In this document: positions 17,419 through 24,520 of the stretch, one piece after another
Position numbering within the stretch: position 1 is the first letter of the stretch
Layout of the letters: each line of letters opens with the position of its first letter
Origin: Kiritimatiellia bacterium
GTDB taxonomy: Bacteria; Verrucomicrobiota; Kiritimatiellia; RFP12; UBA1067
Direction: 5' to 3'
Assembly (NCBI GenBank): GCA_017405115.1
Contig: JAFRBA010000056.1
Coordinates: forward strand, 62,001-126,000
Length of the DNA: 64,000 nucleotides
Made by a program: the position numbers and the translations under genes
The notes under the pieces: model-generated
Database searches by the model: none
What the model saw: the letters and a program-made list of their open reading frames with translations, nothing else
What the model was told of the DNA's origin: nothing

Positions 17419-18615
17419 ATGGACAGAACATTTGATTCGGTAGAGAGATGCCTTGAGGACCTGCGGCGCGGCAGGATCGTCCTCGTAACGGACGACGCCG
17501 ACCGCGAGAACGAGGGCGACTGCATCTGCGCGGCCGAGTTCGCCACGCGCGACAACGTGAACTTCATGGCGACATACGCCAGGGGCCTCATCTGCATGCC
17601 AATGAGCGATGCGTGGTGCCGCAGGCTCGACCTCCCGCAGATGGTCGACCACAACACGGACAACCACGAGACCGCCTTCACCGTCTCCATCGACGCGGTC
17701 GAGACAACCACAGGAATCTCCGCCGCGGAGCGCTCCAGTACCGCGCGGGCCGTCGTGCGCGACGGCGCGAGGCCGTCCGACTTCCGGCGTCCCGGCCACA
17801 TGTTCCCCCTCCGCGCGAGGGAGGGCGGCGTGCTCAGGCGCGCAGGCCACACAGAGGCGACGGTCGACCTGTGCCGCCTCGCCGGACTGAAGGAGGTTGG
17901 CCTCTGCTGCGAAGTGATGAGGGACGACGGCACGATGGCGCGTCTCGACGACGTGTCCGCGTTCGCCAAGGAGCACGGCCTCAAGATGATGTCCATCGCG
18001 GACCTCATCGCATACCGCCGCAGGCACGACAGGCTCGTCGAGGCGGTGGAGGAGGTCGACATGCCCACCCGCCACGGCCATTTCCGACTGAAGATGTACA
18101 GAAGCCGAATCTCGGGGCTTGAGCACATGGCGCTCGTCAAGGGGAAGGTGGACGACGGCGAGCCCGTCCTCGTGCGCGTCCACTCGGAGTGCTTCACCGG
18201 CGACGTCCTCGGCAGCGAGCGCTGCGACTGCGGTCCGCAGCTGCACACGGCGATGGAGATGGTACAGCGCGAAGGCCGGGGGGCCGTCCTGTACATGCGC
18301 CAGGAGGGCCGCGGCATAGGGCTTGCGAACAAGCTCCACGCCTACAAGAAGCAGGAGGAGGGCCTGGACACCGTCGAGGCCAACGTCGCGCTCGGCTTCC
18401 CGCCGGATCTCCGCGACTACGGCGAGGGCGCGCAGATGCTGGTCGACCTCGGCATCCGCCGGCTGCGCCTGCTCACCAACAACCCGCGCAAGATCGCCGG
18501 GCTGGAGGGCTACGGACTCGAGATCACGGAGCGCGTGCCGATCGTCATTCCGCCGAACGCCTACGACAAGCGCTATCTCGACACCAAGAAGGAGAAGATG
18601 GGGCATCTCATCTGA
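17419..18615 (+). CDS. ribBA: Bifunctional 3,4-dihydroxy-2-butanone-4-phosphate synthase / GTP cyclohydrolase II
   Basis: This 398-aa cytosolic enzyme supplies both precursors of riboflavin. Residues 1-200 are the RibB part, making 3,4-dihydroxybutanone phosphate from ribulose 5-phosphate. The acidic loop DDADRENEGDC, RPGHMFPL and the C-terminal GHTEATVDLCRLAG are intact. Residues about 205-398 are GTP cyclohydrolase II: RVHSECFTGDVLGSERCDCG holds the three zinc cysteines, followed by YMRQEGRGIGL and LLTNNPRKI. Length and domain order are typical for RibBA. It is followed 6 bases later by gpsA. Confidence 0.97.
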   Translation: MDRTFDSVERCLEDLRRGRIVLVTDDADRENEGDCICAAEFATRDNVNFMATYARGLICMPMSDAWCRRLDLPQMVDHNTDNHETAFTVSIDAVETTTGISAAERSSTARAVVRDGARPSDFRRPGHMFPLRAREGGVLRRAGHTEATVDLCRLAGLKEVGLCCEVMRDDGTMARLDDVSAFAKEHGLKMMSIADLIAYRRRHDRLVEAVEEVDMPTRHGHFRLKMYRSRISGLEHMALVKGKVDDGEPVLVRVHSECFTGDVLGSERCDCGPQLHTAMEMVQREGRGAVLYMRQEGRGIGLANKLHAYKKQEEGLDTVEANVALGFPPDLRDYGEGAQMLVDLGIRRLRLLTNNPRKIAGLEGYGLEITERVPIVIPPNAYDKRYLDTKKEKMGHLI

Positions 18616-18621
18616 AGTCAG

Positions 18622-19608
18622 ATGCGAATTGCTGTAATAGGAGACGGAGGATGGGGCACGGCGAACGCGCTGCTGCTTTCGGGCTACGGACATGACGTGG
18701 CGCTCTGGGGGGCGTTCCCGGACTACATCGAGCACATGAAGACCGTGCGGACGAACGACCGCTATCTTCCCGGCGTCGTGCTGCCCAATGCGCTGCGGAT
18801 CACTGCCGACCGCGAGGACGCCGTGCGCGGCGCCGACGTCGTCGTGCTTGCCCCGCCGTCCAAGTATTTTTCGTCCGTCGTCTCCGGCTTCAAGGGGCTC
18901 GTCGCGCCGCAGGCGCTCGTCGTCTCGATAACCAAGGGCCTGTGCGAGAAGACCAACCGGCGCATGACCGACCTCGGGGCGGAGATCCTCGGCCTGGGGC
19001 CGATAGTCGCGCTCGCGGGGCCGTCGCACGCCGAGGAGGTCGCGCGCGGCATCCCGACTGCAGTCGTCGCCGCCTGCGAAGACGCCGCGAAGGCGAAGCG
19101 CGTGCAGGAGATATGGTCCGGCCCGCTCTTTCGCGTGTACACTTCGAGCGATCCGGTCGGCGTCGAGATCGGCGGTGCGGTGAAGAACGTGCTCGCCATC
19201 GCGGTGGGCTGCTCGGACGGGATGGGCTTCGGCGACAACACGCGCGCAGCGCTAATCACCCGCGGCCTCGTCGAGATGAAGCGCTTCGTGCTAGCGTACG
19301 GCGGAACGCCGGAGACGATGTCGGGCCTTGCAGGCGTCGGAGACCTGATCGTCACCTGCACCTCGGTGCATTCGCGCAACCACGCCGTCGGCGAACGCCT
19401 TGGCGCAGGCGAGAGGATCGAGGGCATCCTCGGTTCGATGCAGATGGTAGCGGAGGGCGTATGGAACTCGAAGGCCGTGCACGCCATCGCGCGGCGGCTC
19501 GGCGTGGAGATGCCGATCTGCGACCTCGTGTACGCGCTCTGCCACGAGGGCTACGACGTGCGGAAGGCCGTGGCGGCGATGATGTCGAGGGAGCTTAAGG
19601 AGGAATGA
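18622..19608 (+). CDS. gpsA: NAD(P)H-dependent glycerol-3-phosphate dehydrogenase
   Basis: This 328-aa cytosolic enzyme reduces dihydroxyacetone phosphate to sn-glycerol 3-phosphate for phospholipid synthesis. The Rossmann motif AVIGDGGWGTANA is at the N-terminus; SITKGL, LAGPSHAEEVARG and the catalytic-lysine region GGAVKNVLAIAVG follow, and the C-terminal AGVGDLIVTCTS is standard. The GPS motif appears as GPSHAEE. Length is normal. It lies 6 bases behind ribBA and directly before the prepilin peptidase gene. Confidence 0.96.
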   Translation: MRIAVIGDGGWGTANALLLSGYGHDVALWGAFPDYIEHMKTVRTNDRYLPGVVLPNALRITADREDAVRGADVVVLAPPSKYFSSVVSGFKGLVAPQALVVSITKGLCEKTNRRMTDLGAEILGLGPIVALAGPSHAEEVARGIPTAVVAACEDAAKAKRVQEIWSGPLFRVYTSSDPVGVEIGGAVKNVLAIAVGCSDGMGFGDNTRAALITRGLVEMKRFVLAYGGTPETMSGLAGVGDLIVTCTSVHSRNHAVGERLGAGERIEGILGSMQMVAEGVWNSKAVHAIARRLGVEMPICDLVYALCHEGYDVRKAVAAMMSRELKEE

Positions 19609-19610
19609 CG

Positions 19611-20471
19611 ATGGACGATGGACTGGTGGCGATTCTCGGCGTGTTCGCCTTCTGCCTTGGGGCGTGCGTCGCCTCGTTCCTGAACGTCGTTGTCTGGCGC
19701 GTGCCGCGCGGCGAGTCGATCGTCTCGCCGCCGTCGCACTGCCCGAAGTGCAATGCGCCCATCCGCTGGTGGCAGAACATTCCGATCGTCTCGTGGCTCG
19801 CGCTGCGCGGCAGGTGCGCGAACTGCCGCGAGCCGATTTCGCCGCGCTACATTATGGTCGAGCTGCTCGGCGGAGTGCTGTTCCTCGCGGCGTTCCTGCA
19901 TTTCATTGCGGATGGAAACCGCACCTATGTCTCAATTGCCATTAACTTGACCCTGTGGTGGATATGGATCTCGCTTATGATAGTCGGCTCGCTCATCGAC
20001 TACGACCACAAGCTTCTGCCGGACTTCGTGACTGTAGGCGGCATGCTTCTCGGAGTCGCATACTGGACGCTTTTCAGCTTGAGTTTCAAGAACTTCGCCC
20101 TGGAGTTCTCGAACCTTAAGATGTACCTTCCGCTCGCATGGTCTCTTGCAGGCCTTGCCTTCGGCTTCGGGCTCCTCTGGCTGGTGCGGTTCTTGGGCTC
20201 GAAGGCGTTCAAGCGCGAGGCGATGGGGTTGGGCGACGTGTTCCTGATGGGCGCGGTGGGTGCGCTGTTCGGCCCGTTGGCCGTCCTCGTAACCCTGATC
20301 CTGTCGTCCGTCTTCGGTTCCGTTGTTGGACTCGCCATGATTGCGCTTTCCAAGACGCGCCTAGGGCGGTTCACCGAGATTCCGTACGGCCCGTACATCT
20401 GCCTCGGTTGCCTCGCGTGGATGTTCTGGGGCAGACAGCTCGTGAACTGGTACATGGGCATCTTCAGGTAG
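19611..20471 (+). CDS. Prepilin peptidase (A24 family), leader peptidase / N-methyltransferase
   Basis: This 286-aa polytopic membrane protein cleaves and N-methylates type IV prepilins or type II secretion pseudopilins. The N-terminal zinc-binding pair CPKCNAPIRWWQNIP...CANC is present, and both catalytic aspartates are seen in LIDYDHKLLPD and GLGDVFLMG. About seven further hydrophobic segments follow. The start is taken at 19611 rather than the ATG at 19605, because AAGGAGG (19597-19603) is 7 bases from the former and only 1 from the latter. No pilin genes are in the window. Confidence 0.93.
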   Translation: MDDGLVAILGVFAFCLGACVASFLNVVVWRVPRGESIVSPPSHCPKCNAPIRWWQNIPIVSWLALRGRCANCREPISPRYIMVELLGGVLFLAAFLHFIADGNRTYVSIAINLTLWWIWISLMIVGSLIDYDHKLLPDFVTVGGMLLGVAYWTLFSLSFKNFALEFSNLKMYLPLAWSLAGLAFGFGLLWLVRFLGSKAFKREAMGLGDVFLMGAVGALFGPLAVLVTLILSSVFGSVVGLAMIALSKTRLGRFTEIPYGPYICLGCLAWMFWGRQLVNWYMGIFR

Positions 20472-20495
20472 GCGCGGCGCCCGGAGGGAGAGTCG

Positions 20496-21746
20496 ATGAA
20501 CAAGAGCGAGCCTAATCATGGTAAGCGCGGCGTCCTGATGCGGGTGCTGGCGGTGCTCGGGCCGGGCATCTTCGCAATCGGATACACGATTGGCACCGGG
20601 TCTGTCACGTCCATGGCGAAGGCCGGTGCCGACTACGGCCTTGGCCTTGTGTGGGTGCTGGCGCTGAGCTGCATATTCTCCGGCGTGCTGATGGAGGCGT
20701 ACGGACGGCTGGCGGCCGTGACCGGCGAGACGTCGCTCACCGCTATCAGGCGTCACCTTCCATTCGGGCGGACATTTGCGTGGGCCGTCTTCGCCGGCGT
20801 CGTCATAGGTCAGTACACATGCCTCGGCGGCATCCTCACGCTTTCCTCGGGCGCGATCTCCGAGCTGCTCGGCGGCAGGGTGCCGCCTTTTGCGATCGCA
20901 GTCGTTGTGACGGCGGCGATGTACGCGCTGCTCATGATCGGACGCTACTCGGCGTTCGAGAAGATACTTGCGCTGTTCGTCGGCATAATGGCCCTGACGT
21001 TCCTTGTGAGCGTCTTCGTGACCATCCCCGACGCCTCCACGCTTGCGCGCGCGGCGCGTCCGCTCCTGCCGCACGACGGCGCGTCGCTCCTGATGCTGGC
21101 GGCGTTCGTCGGGACCACGATGGCGGCGCCGACGTTCGTGACCCGTCCGCTGCTCGTGCGCGAGAAGGGCCTCACGGCATCCGACACGGGGCGCCAGCGG
21201 CTGGACGCGTGGTTTTCCGCCACGCTGATGTTCGTCATATCTGGTTCCATCGTCCTCGTCGCGACTGGCGCGCTCTGGGCGCATGGAAAGGGGATCGACC
21301 GCATCCTGGACATGGCGGGGACGCTCGAGCCGCTTGCCGGGCGGGCGGCGGTCGCGATCTTCACCGTGGGGGTGCTGTCCGCCGGTCTTTCGTCGGTGTT
21401 CCCGATTCTGATGGTGGCGCCGCTGCTAATCTCCGACTACCGCCGTGGCAAGATGGAGACGGGGACGCCGATGTTCCGCTGGATATGCCTCGCGGCGTGC
21501 GCATGGGGGCTCGTCGTGCCGGCGCTCGGGGGCAATCCGATCGTAGTGACCGTGGCGGCCCAGATAGCTAACGTATTCGTGCTTCCCCTGACTGTGCTGG
21601 CGATCATCCTCCTGCTGAACAAGAGGCAGCTGATGGGCGAGCATCGCGCCGGGCCAGTCGCCAACGTCTTTCTTGCTCTGGCAATGGTGTTTTCCGTCGC
21701 GGTGGCCTGTTCCGGAACCCTGGCGCTCTGCAGGATGCTGTTCTGA
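20496..21746 (+). CDS. Nramp-like transporter with non-canonical metal site
   Basis: This 416-aa inner-membrane protein has about 11 hydrophobic segments and the Nramp (SLC11) LeuT-type fold by sequence pattern: GPGIFAIGYTIGTGSVTSM in TM1 and RPLLVREKGLTASDTG after TM6. Two motifs that bind metal in canonical Nramps are altered. TM1 lacks the DPGN aspartate/asparagine, carrying TIGTGS instead, and TM6 has MAAPTFVTRP where MPH is usual. Transport of Mn2+ or Fe2+ therefore cannot be assumed; Mg2+ or another cation, or an organic solute, is possible. It follows the prepilin peptidase by 24 bases with GGAGGGAG as ribosome site. Confidence 0.8.
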   Translation: MNKSEPNHGKRGVLMRVLAVLGPGIFAIGYTIGTGSVTSMAKAGADYGLGLVWVLALSCIFSGVLMEAYGRLAAVTGETSLTAIRRHLPFGRTFAWAVFAGVVIGQYTCLGGILTLSSGAISELLGGRVPPFAIAVVVTAAMYALLMIGRYSAFEKILALFVGIMALTFLVSVFVTIPDASTLARAARPLLPHDGASLLMLAAFVGTTMAAPTFVTRPLLVREKGLTASDTGRQRLDAWFSATLMFVISGSIVLVATGALWAHGKGIDRILDMAGTLEPLAGRAAVAIFTVGVLSAGLSSVFPILMVAPLLISDYRRGKMETGTPMFRWICLAACAWGLVVPALGGNPIVVTVAAQIANVFVLPLTVLAIILLLNKRQLMGEHRAGPVANVFLALAMVFSVAVACSGTLALCRMLF

Positions 21747-21841
21747 CCTGCGGCCAACGCAACTCTCCCCGTTGACGCAGGCTAGAACGAATTCGATGTG
21801 TAAAAGTCCCAGGGTTGCCGTTGCTGCGGATATTTGATAGA

Positions 21842-22966
21842 ATGCGAATCGGAAACATCTGTCAGAAAAAGGAGAGGCCGCCCATTTCCACCGCGATTCC
21901 ATTCACGATAAACCGGATCAGTTCGCTGACGCTGGTCCAGCAGGTTGTCGACGGCTACCGCCGGGCCATTGCGTCGGGGCGCTGCCGCGCCGGGGACATA
22001 CTGCCCTCGCGCATGGAGATGGCCGAGGCACTTGGCGTGAGCCAGCGCATAACCCGCGAGGCCCTGTCCATCCTCAGGAAGGAAGGTCTTGTCGAGCCGC
22101 GCAAGGGACTTGGCTCGATAGTCCTCGGCGCCGGCGCAAAAGTCTGGAAGGGGCGCGTGCTCGTTGCCGGGCCGGGCAAGTCGGAAGGCTCGTACTACTT
22201 CAACACCCTAATGGGCGAGTTGGGGAGACGGCTTGTGCTGTCCGGCTATCTTGTCACCCGCTCGTCGGTCATGGAGGGAGGGCATCGTGCAAATGCCTTC
22301 GAGGCGCTTGACGCAGAGCTAAGGCAACCTCCAGACTTGATTGTGACGTATTTCGCGTCGCCAGCGACGTTCGCGCACCTTGCGGACGCAGGAGCGCCGG
22401 TGGTCAGCGTCGGCATGCGGGTTCCGGAGCATAGCCCGTGCGCAGGGCATGTCGTCATAGACTTCGACGGGGCAGTCCCGGACTTTGTGCGGCGTTGCCG
22501 CGAACGAGGGGTGCGGCGTGTTCTGCGCGTCGGTTTCGCACCCGATGTCATATGTGTGGACGACGCGTTGGCATCCGAGGGAATAGACGTAGTAGATGAC
22601 ATTCTGCCAAAGCCAGGAAACGTGAGGCCGATCGAGGACGCCATCCGGACGGCTCTCGAGTGTTTCCTCTCACTGGACTTGTCGCAGGAGGACCTAGTCC
22701 TCTTCACCGACGACTACCTGGCGACTGGCGCGTTGCTGTCACTCTCCGCCCGAGGAGTGCGGATTCCCGAGGACATTCGCATCGTGACCCTCGCTAACCG
22801 CGGTTACGGTCCGGTGTACTTCAAGACCCTCGCGAGGATGGAGTTCGATTCGAAACATCACGCCGCCATTATCGCGCAATACCTTTGCAGGGTGCTTTCC
22901 AGAGATACGTTCCCGAAGGTCTGCAGGGTTTCCCCGCGCTTTATGGACGGCGCAAGCTTTCCTTGA
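21842..22966 (+). CDS. GntR-type regulator with LacI-like sugar-binding domain
   Basis: This is a 374-aa protein if ATG 21842 is used. Residues about 24-95 are a winged helix of the GntR class (LVQQVVDGYRRAIASGRCRAGDILPSR, SQRITREALSILRKEGLVEPRKGLGSIV). Residues about 105-370 are a periplasmic-binding-protein-like effector domain (VLVAGPGKSEGSYYF, VVSVGMRVPEH, DLVLFTDDYLATGAL), the AraR-like combination used to sense sugars. The true start is uncertain. ATG 21842 has no ribosome site and overlaps a -10-like TAGAAT, while AAAAAGGAGAGG ends 7 bases before an in-frame ATT at 21884. It lies beside the operator at 22986 and probably controls the 23051-33819 locus. Confidence 0.88.
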   Translation: MRIGNICQKKERPPISTAIPFTINRISSLTLVQQVVDGYRRAIASGRCRAGDILPSRMEMAEALGVSQRITREALSILRKEGLVEPRKGLGSIVLGAGAKVWKGRVLVAGPGKSEGSYYFNTLMGELGRRLVLSGYLVTRSSVMEGGHRANAFEALDAELRQPPDLIVTYFASPATFAHLADAGAPVVSVGMRVPEHSPCAGHVVIDFDGAVPDFVRRCRERGVRRVLRVGFAPDVICVDDALASEGIDVVDDILPKPGNVRPIEDAIRTALECFLSLDLSQEDLVLFTDDYLATGALLSLSARGVRIPEDIRIVTLANRGYGPVYFKTLARMEFDSKHHAAIIAQYLCRVLSRDTFPKVCRVSPRFMDGASFP

Positions 22967-22985
22967 AGTTTGGTACGATTGGTAC

Positions 22986-23014
22986 TTGACGCCACACGTC
23001 AAATGTCGTATACT
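22986..23014 (+). promoter_or_regulatory. Sigma70-type promoter with overlapping inverted-repeat operator
   Basis: TTGACG (22986-22991), a 17-base spacer and TATACT (23009-23014) form a near-consensus promoter. The -35 box is also the left arm of a perfect inverted repeat, TTGACG-CCACA-CGTCAA (22986-23002). A dimeric regulator bound there would occlude RNA polymerase. The adjacent GntR-type protein is the obvious candidate. Confidence 0.75.
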
Positions 23015-23050
23015 ACCATCTCATAACAGCGAGTAAAAGGGAGAATTGAC

Positions 23051-24490
23051 ATGATGAAGCGCGTGGTTTATGTTTCAATGGGTCTGGGCTTTGCCCTGAC
23101 GTCTGCGGCCGTGGACTTCCCGAATGCCGACGGGTCGGGGGACTTGGCGTCTGAGACTGCATGGGGTGAAGTTGCGCACGACTCCTCTTCGGCAGTGTCC
23201 ATCACTGCGAGCGGCACGTACACGGCCTCTTCGGACGTGACGTTCTCCAAGCTTACGGTAAACCCGCCTTGGTCGGGCAGCGTCGTGTTCGACATGACGG
23301 CTGCGGGCAGCGGCAAGGTCACGCTCCAGGGGACGGCATGGGACAAGTTTAGCATTGCCCGGGATCTGGCAAGCGTCGAGTTCTGGGGTGGCGTCTGGGA
23401 TTTCGGATCAGGCGGGAGTATCTACGCAGGAAGTTCGACAAACGCGCGCAACCAACCCCATACGTGGAGGATTCTGCATGGCGCTGTAGTCACGAACGTC
23501 GCGACGCTGTATGTCGCCAACTACGACGCGAGCAACACACTCGTCGTTGCGGAGAACTCGTCGTTCAGCGCGACGACCGTCAACATCCTTTCTCCGACGC
23601 AATACTCGCTCGGAAGCGGCATCGAGATACTTTCTGGCGGCAGGTTTAAGGCCACAGGTGCCTTCAAGACGGACACCGGTCAGGCAAACTCCCCTGTGGG
23701 CGATTCGTATGTGCACGTCTCCGGCGCGTCGTCGAGGCTTGACCTCGCAGGCTACACGTACATCGGTTACAAGTGCCCCGGCAACGAGCTTGTCGTCACC
23801 AACGGCGCCACTGCGTCCTTCACGGGGTCTGCCGTCTATCTTGGCAACTCGGCCACGAGCCCCAGCAACAGGATGGTCGTCGCCGACGGCGGCACCGCGA
23901 CGTTTGGCTCGGGCACGACATGGTACATGGGGGGGGATACTGCCGGGTCGGACGGGAACACCTTTGACATTCTAGACGGCGGGAGCGTGACGTTCAGCCG
24001 CGTGTCCTACATGGGGAATAAGGGAAGAGACAATGTCGTGACGGTCAGCAATGCCACGCTGAACTGCTATAGCCTCGTGTGGGGCAACGACGGCGGGTGC
24101 TCCGGGAACTCCCTCGTCGTCGGAGGGACGAACCCGGTGGTGAGCGCGAGTTCCTCCCTGAACTTCAAGAACGGATCCCGCATTGTCGTTCGTCTGCCGG
24201 ATTCGCCGTATGCGCCCGCTTGCGTGCCCATTTCCGCCGCGACGCTGACGATGGACGCGACATGCGCCCTTGCGGTCGAGAATCTTTCCGGATACGTGGA
24301 GAAGTCGAAGGGCAGAAGCAAGGTTGTCGTCGCTACGGCCACAAGTTCGCTCACGATTCCGGATGCGGTCCTGACGGCGGCCAACGCCGAGCTGTCTGGC
24401 AGCGGTGCGTATTTCTTCTTTGAGGAAAACGGCAAGAAACTTTGCCTGCATGCGCCTGTAGTGAGGGGTCTTGCTATTATCTTCAAGTAG
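23051..24490 (+). CDS. Secreted beta-helix repeat protein
   Basis: This 479-aa protein has a signal peptide (MMKRVVYVSMGLGFALTSAA) and an otherwise beta-rich, Gly/Ser/Thr/Asn-rich body. Loose repeats of the form 'YxGxxxxxNxLVVTNGATxxF' run from residue 150 to 400 (NTLVVAENSSFS, NELVVTNGATASF, NRMVVADGGTATF, NTFDILDGGSVTF, NVVTVSNATLNC), as in autotransporter-type right-handed beta-helices. No beta-barrel translocator is present, and the C-terminus is the short hydrophobic RGLAIIFK. Function is unknown; a surface or extracellular adhesin or glycan-binding role is inferred from position at the head of a glycan operon. Confidence 0.7.
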   Translation: MMKRVVYVSMGLGFALTSAAVDFPNADGSGDLASETAWGEVAHDSSSAVSITASGTYTASSDVTFSKLTVNPPWSGSVVFDMTAAGSGKVTLQGTAWDKFSIARDLASVEFWGGVWDFGSGGSIYAGSSTNARNQPHTWRILHGAVVTNVATLYVANYDASNTLVVAENSSFSATTVNILSPTQYSLGSGIEILSGGRFKATGAFKTDTGQANSPVGDSYVHVSGASSRLDLAGYTYIGYKCPGNELVVTNGATASFTGSAVYLGNSATSPSNRMVVADGGTATFGSGTTWYMGGDTAGSDGNTFDILDGGSVTFSRVSYMGNKGRDNVVTVSNATLNCYSLVWGNDGGCSGNSLVVGGTNPVVSASSSLNFKNGSRIVVRLPDSPYAPACVPISAATLTMDATCALAVENLSGYVEKSKGRSKVVVATATSSLTIPDAVLTAANAELSGSGAYFFFEENGKKLCLHAPVVRGLAIIFK

Positions 24491-24509
24491 CTCTTCAAGT
24501 AGCTCTTCA
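24481..24509 (+). repeat. 12-base tandem repeat spanning a stop codon
   Basis: CTTCAAGTAGCT occurs at 24481-24492 and 24493-24504, followed by a partial CTTCA. The first copy contains the stop TAG (24488-24490) of the beta-helix gene, and the second repeats the same stop in the same frame. Confidence 0.9.
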
Positions 24510-24520
24510 GGGGGTACGCC

